Assembly (NCBI GenBank): GCA_937976325.1
Contig: CALJSD010000136.1
Span: 1-7,183, forward strand
From: an uncultured Carnobacterium sp.
GTDB taxonomy: Bacteria; Bacillota; Bacilli; Lactobacillales; Aerococcaceae
Direction: 5' to 3'
Length of the DNA: 7,183 nucleotides
Shown here: piece by piece, positions 4,385 to 7,183 of the stretch
Layout: every line of letters starts with the position of its first letter
How positions within the stretch are numbered: the first letter of the stretch is position 1
Made by a program: the position numbers and the translations under genes
Notes under the pieces: model-generated
The model's database searches: none
The model's input: only the letters and a program-made list of their open reading frames with translations
What the model was told of the DNA's origin: nothing

Positions 4385-7183
4385 GAAGAAGTATCTGCTA
4401 CAGCAGCTGAAGCAACAACGACAGCGGCTGCGCCGGCAACAACCGCTGAGGCAACTACTGAGACTGAAACAACTGTAGCACCAGCAACTACAGAAGAAAC
4501 AACTGCAACTCCAGCAGCTGCAGAAGAAACAACTGCAGCACCAGCGGCTACAGAAGAAACAACAACAGCTGCAACAGCAGCTGGAGAAACTCCAAGAACT
4601 CGTTCTCGTCGTGCAGCAGCTTCACAAGGAAGCGACACAACTCCAGTATCAGTTGAAACAACTCTTAAAGATGGTGAAACAGCAACTCCTGAAATGTCTA
4701 ATCCTAACGGTGCCCGTGTACAATCACGTGACATTACTGACTCTAGTTACAAGAAAGCAGATACAGATTATACTTTCCACGTACTAGATTTAACTAGATA
4801 TAACCAACGATATAATACAAATTATTATACACGTGCTTATAAACCTTTCAGTGATTCAAACAATGTTACTGTTGAATTAGTAGATAAGAATACTGGTTTA
4901 GTAATCGAAACAGTTCAAATTAATGAAACAAGTGGTCCACAAACTTTCCAAAAGACTAAACAAGCATCGAATGGAGAGTTAACTTTATATGTTAAATATG
5001 ATAAGAATCCAGGAGATAAAGGAAGAGACGGAAGTCCATTCTTACAATTCCATTGGGATATTGATCAAGTAATTCAATCATATGCGAAATTGGATCAGAG
5101 AACTCCAGAAAATGTTGCTAAAACACAACTATATCAAGATGTATATAATTCGCGTACAATGACGGATAAATTTAATGCTGTAGAACCTGCGTACGATGGC
5201 CGTACAATTACAGATACAAATGCGCTTATTCCGCAAGTAGTTAACAATACAACTTTATATAAAATTGTGGACAAATCAAACCCGACGTATCAGGCTGGAC
5301 GGACTGAAACATCTACACAATCGTATAAAGAAAGCGGAAAAGAAGAAGAATTAGCAAGTTATAAGATGAAAGCAATGGAAGGACAAAACTTCAATGCTTC
5401 TGGTGTTCGTCAATTTGATGGATATCGCTTATACCAAGCTGCTGATCCAACAACTACTTCAGGATATGTAAGTTCCCCTTATAAAGTTGGAACAAAATTC
5501 ATGGACGCAGACCGTTATGGCTTAAAACGTATTAAAGAAGTAGTGGACGAAGATGGTTCAGTTGTTATTCGTGTGTATTTACTTGACCCTAAACAACAAT
5601 CTAAACGTTCAGATGGTACTTTGAGTACTGATGGATATATGTTGATTGCTGAAACGAAACCAATTAAACCAGGAAATGCAAATACTGAAGAATTAGCTAA
5701 AGTAAAGAGTACTTTAAATACAATTGCATTTACAGGCACCGATGGAGTTAACCATCCTAATGGAATTGAAGTTGGTTTTGATTTCCAAAAAGCAGCTGGA
5801 TATACTCCTTATAAAACTGTTTTCGTACCATTCTTAGGAGATGGAATCGGACATAGCTCTCCAAATAGCCAATTAGAACGTGGCGTTAAAGGGATTGGTA
5901 TTAACGTTGACTTAGTAAATACACTTGTACCATTCAAACAACCTGTTTACTACTATGAAAAGATCGAACCAGTTAAAGTGAAACCTGAATTCAAGAAAAC
6001 TTTAGAAGGTCGTAACTTAGTAGACGGCGAATTCAGCTTTACAATTAAAGAACAAAATTCTTCTGCAGATGGACATACTGAAACAGTTCAAAATGCGGAG
6101 GGTAAAGTTTCATTTAGCGAATTGTCATTCAACAAACCAGGTACTTACACTTATAAGATTACTGAAAACAAAGGTTCTGATGATAATGTTGATTACGATG
6201 CAATGGTTATCACGATGAAAGTTGAAGTAACTCAAGACGCTGCTGGCGTATTAAAAACAAAAGTAACGTACTCAGCAGAAGGCGGCGAAACTTCTAAAGC
6301 TGACGACCAAGAGTTCAACAACTTTGTAGTACCTCCAGTATCAACGAAATTCGACTTCACTAAGAAATTAGAAGGTCGTCCATTGAAAGATAAAGAGTTC
6401 AGTTTTGTATTGAAAGATGCAGAAGGTAACGAAATCGAAACTGTGAAAAACGATGCAGATGGTAACGTTACATTTACAGCATTAAACTATGACAAGACTA
6501 AAGTCGGCGTTCACAAATATACTGTTGAAGAAGTAATCCCAGCGACAAAAGAAGATCGTATGGACTACGATACAATGAAAGCCAACATCACTGTAACAGT
6601 GACAAAATCTGGCCACGTTTTAACAACAGTAACAACTTATGCTTCAGAAGGTGGAAACGCAACTGGTGCGGATGACAGAGAGTTCAACAACAAAGTAACT
6701 CCACCACCAACAACTCCAGAGTTCAAACCAGAGAAATTCGTTGTGAATAAAGAAAAATGGACATATAATCAGGCGTTCTTAACACTTACAGCAACGAATG
6801 ATCAGGGAGGGAATCGCACTCCGGGCAAATTCATTATGATTCATTCACTGAATATTCGCCCTCTTTCATGGCTTTCGTTTGGTATTGTAGATACGATCAT
6901 ATATGGTAATCGTTTTGAACCCATTTACATGCTTCCGCTATCGGCATTTTTTATCAGTCAAGGGTTATATGCTTTTCCGGATAATAGTTTGATAGGGGGG
7001 ACTTTCACGATAAAGCCGATTCGAGGCTTGCGTTTAGATGGAATGCTGTATGCAGATGATCTTGGCTTCAATGAAATCGTAAAATTTAAAAAAGATGCGA
7101 AATGGCGTATGTCGGGACAATTTGGTGTAACCTATACTATGCCGCAGACACACTGGTTTTCTTTTGCCGATTTAAATTATACG
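4274..7183 (+). CDS. Large YSIRK-signal surface adhesin with pilin-type isopeptide domains (5' part; open to window end, last ~142 codons foreign-looking)
   Basis: The frame is open for 970 codons without a stop. Residues 1-37 are a YSIRK-type signal peptide, which in Gram-positive cocci directs secretion of wall-anchored proteins. Residues 40-113 form a Thr/Ala/Glu/Pro-rich low-complexity stalk ending in a basic R-T-R-S-R-R patch. Residues about 115-560 form a globular, Tyr/Asn-rich region I do not recognise, probably the ligand-binding part. Two FctA/Spy0128-like isopeptide domains follow (about 567-687 and 690-810). Residues 811-828 are a Pro-rich linker and K-P-E-K-F-V-V-N-K-E-K, which resembles the opening of the SspB/antigen I/II C2-type isopeptide domains that normally come in series before an LPXTG anchor. 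No LPXTG is seen. From residue 829 the protein character and codon use change abruptly (see 6758-7183), so the authentic adhesin in this window probably ends near 6757. Likely role: host or interbacterial adhesion at the cell wall. The ligand is unknown. Confidence 0.85.
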   Translation, partial: MKDIFSKRQRFSLRKLTIGVCSVLLGTTIFATNAVAAEEVSATAAEATTTAAAPATTAEATTETETTVAPATTEETTATPAAAEETTAAPAATEETTTAATAAGETPRTRSRRAAASQGSDTTPVSVETTLKDGETATPEMSNPNGARVQSRDITDSSYKKADTDYTFHVLDLTRYNQRYNTNYYTRAYKPFSDSNNVTVELVDKNTGLVIETVQINETSGPQTFQKTKQASNGELTLYVKYDKNPGDKGRDGSPFLQFHWDIDQVIQSYAKLDQRTPENVAKTQLYQDVYNSRTMTDKFNAVEPAYDGRTITDTNALIPQVVNNTTLYKIVDKSNPTYQAGRTETSTQSYKESGKEEELASYKMKAMEGQNFNASGVRQFDGYRLYQAADPTTTSGYVSSPYKVGTKFMDADRYGLKRIKEVVDEDGSVVIRVYLLDPKQQSKRSDGTLSTDGYMLIAETKPIKPGNANTEELAKVKSTLNTIAFTGTDGVNHPNGIEVGFDFQKAAGYTPYKTVFVPFLGDGIGHSSPNSQLERGVKGIGINVDLVNTLVPFKQPVYYYEKIEPVKVKPEFKKTLEGRNLVDGEFSFTIKEQNSSADGHTETVQNAEGKVSFSELSFNKPGTYTYKITENKGSDDNVDYDAMVITMKVEVTQDAAGVLKTKVTYSAEGGETSKADDQEFNNFVVPPVSTKFDFTKKLEGRPLKDKEFSFVLKDAEGNEIETVKNDADGNVTFTALNYDKTKVGVHKYTVEEVIPATKEDRMDYDTMKANITVTVTKSGHVLTTVTTYASEGGNATGADDREFNNKVTPPPTTPEFKPEKFVVNKEKWTYNQAFLTLTATNDQGGNRTPGKFIMIHSLNIRPLSWLSFGIVDTIIYGNRFEPIYMLPLSAFFISQGLYAFPDNSLIGGTFTIKPIRGLRLDGMLYADDLGFNEIVKFKKDAKWRMSGQFGVTYTMPQTHWFSFADLNYT
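4466..4585 (+). repeat. Four 30-bp in-frame tandem repeats coding a Thr/Ala/Glu stalk
   Basis: Residues 65-104 are four 10-residue units: ETTVAPATTE, ETTATPAAAE, ETTAAPAATE and a degenerate ETTTAATAAG. The unit length is a multiple of three, so gain or loss of copies would change stalk length without breaking the frame. Confidence 0.85.
5972..6334 (+). other. FctA/Spy0128-like isopeptide domain 1
   Basis: Residues about 567-687 show the pilin isopeptide pattern: F-K-K-T-L-E-G-R at the first strand (candidate lysine K575), Y-K-I-T-E (candidate catalytic E631) and F-N-N at the last strand (candidate N683). In Spy0128-type domains a Lys-Asn bond forms spontaneously with help from Glu and stiffens the fibre. 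Residue roles are assigned by analogy to Spy0128 from memory. Confidence 0.75.
6341..6703 (+). other. FctA/Spy0128-like isopeptide domain 2
   Basis: Residues about 690-810 repeat the plan of the preceding domain: F-T-K-K-L-E-G-R (candidate K697), Y-T-V-E-E (candidate E753) and F-N-N (candidate N806). The two domains share L-E-G-R, E-F-S-F, D-Y-D-x-M, S-A/S-E-G-G and E-F-N-N, so they are a tandem duplication that has diverged. Confidence 0.75.
6758..7183 (+). CDS. Foreign-looking segment: internal part of a diderm outer-membrane beta-barrel protein (Wzi-like, spirochaete-like)
   Basis: These 142 codons continue the adhesin frame but read as a different protein. There are short alternating strands rich in aromatics and glycine, for example HSLNIRPLSWLSFGIVDT, then YGNRFEPIYMLP, GGTFTIKPIRGLRLDGMLYA, and FGVTYTMPQTHWFSFADL. 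This is the pattern of an outer-membrane beta barrel. The H-S-L-x-I-R-P, G-x-x-x-x-x-x-Y-G and P-I-Y-x-x-P spacing reminds me of capsule-assembly (Wzi)-like proteins annotated in Treponema. Its seven prolines use CCG five times, CCT once and CCC once, never CCA. The prolines of adhesin residues 550-828 use only CCA or CCT. It has no start, ribosome binding site or stop of its own in the window. It is most likely an assembly join to another organism's gene. The spirochaete assignment is from memory. Confidence 0.6.

Noticed and set aside
4297..4734. 145-codon antisense ORF opposite the start of the adhesin
   Set aside because: Its Val/Ala/Ser-rich repetitive product is the mirror of the Thr/Ala/Glu repeat region. 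It has no ribosome binding site and lies wholly inside a well-supported gene.
6758..7183. A genuine new C-terminal domain of the adhesin
   Set aside because: The protein character and proline codon use both change at one point, and an outer-membrane barrel makes no sense in a wall-anchored Gram-positive protein. A chimeric join is the simpler reading, though I cannot exclude a real fusion from sequence alone.
1..7183. CRISPR array, insertion sequence, tRNA or rRNA, phage or defence genes
   Set aside because: I saw no regularly spaced repeats, terminal inverted repeats with a transposase, tRNA-like cloverleaf, or nuclease/toxin-type ORFs in the window.

Overview
The window looks like the chromosome of a low-GC Gram-positive bacterium (Lactobacillales), probably an oral commensal close to Granulicatella. 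Three things suggest this: strong AAGGAG-type ribosome binding sites with 7-nt spacing, a Bacillus YfmM-type ABC-F protein, and a cell-wall surface protein with a YSIRK-type signal peptide and streptococcal-pilin-like isopeptide domains. The genus is inferred and not proven. Every gene supported here lies on the + strand.

Layout. (1) Positions 2-484 hold the 3' end of a MATE-family efflux gene. Its stop codon overlaps the GTG start of a half-size ABC exporter (481-2193), so the two form an export operon. A UUCG-loop intrinsic terminator (2201-2250) closes it. (2) A short promoter region, whose -35 box overlaps the terminator T-tract, drives a monocistronic ABC-F ATPase (2306-3850, YfmM-like). 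A near-perfect stem terminator (3899-3936) follows. (3) A roughly 340-bp AT-rich leader (3937-4273) has a good promoter candidate, a direct repeat and a hairpin, but no credible gene. (4) A large surface-protein gene starts at 4274 and stays open to the window end. It encodes a YSIRK signal peptide, a Thr/Ala/Glu-rich stalk with a 10-residue repeat, an unrecognised domain of about 450 residues, and two FctA/Spy0128-like isopeptide domains. It then begins what looks like an SspB/antigen I/II-C2-type domain.

The most striking observation is a sharp break at about 6750-6762. Upstream the ORF is a Gram-positive wall adhesin. Downstream, in the same frame, it reads as a different kind of protein: aromatic-rich beta strands resembling a diderm (spirochaete-like, Wzi-like) outer-membrane barrel, with a sudden switch of proline codons from CCA/CCT to CCG. 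A monoderm wall protein should not carry an outer-membrane barrel. The simplest explanation is a chimeric assembly join between two co-resident (oral) organisms, and a true fusion is much less likely. I see no new defence, mobile or CRISPR system here.
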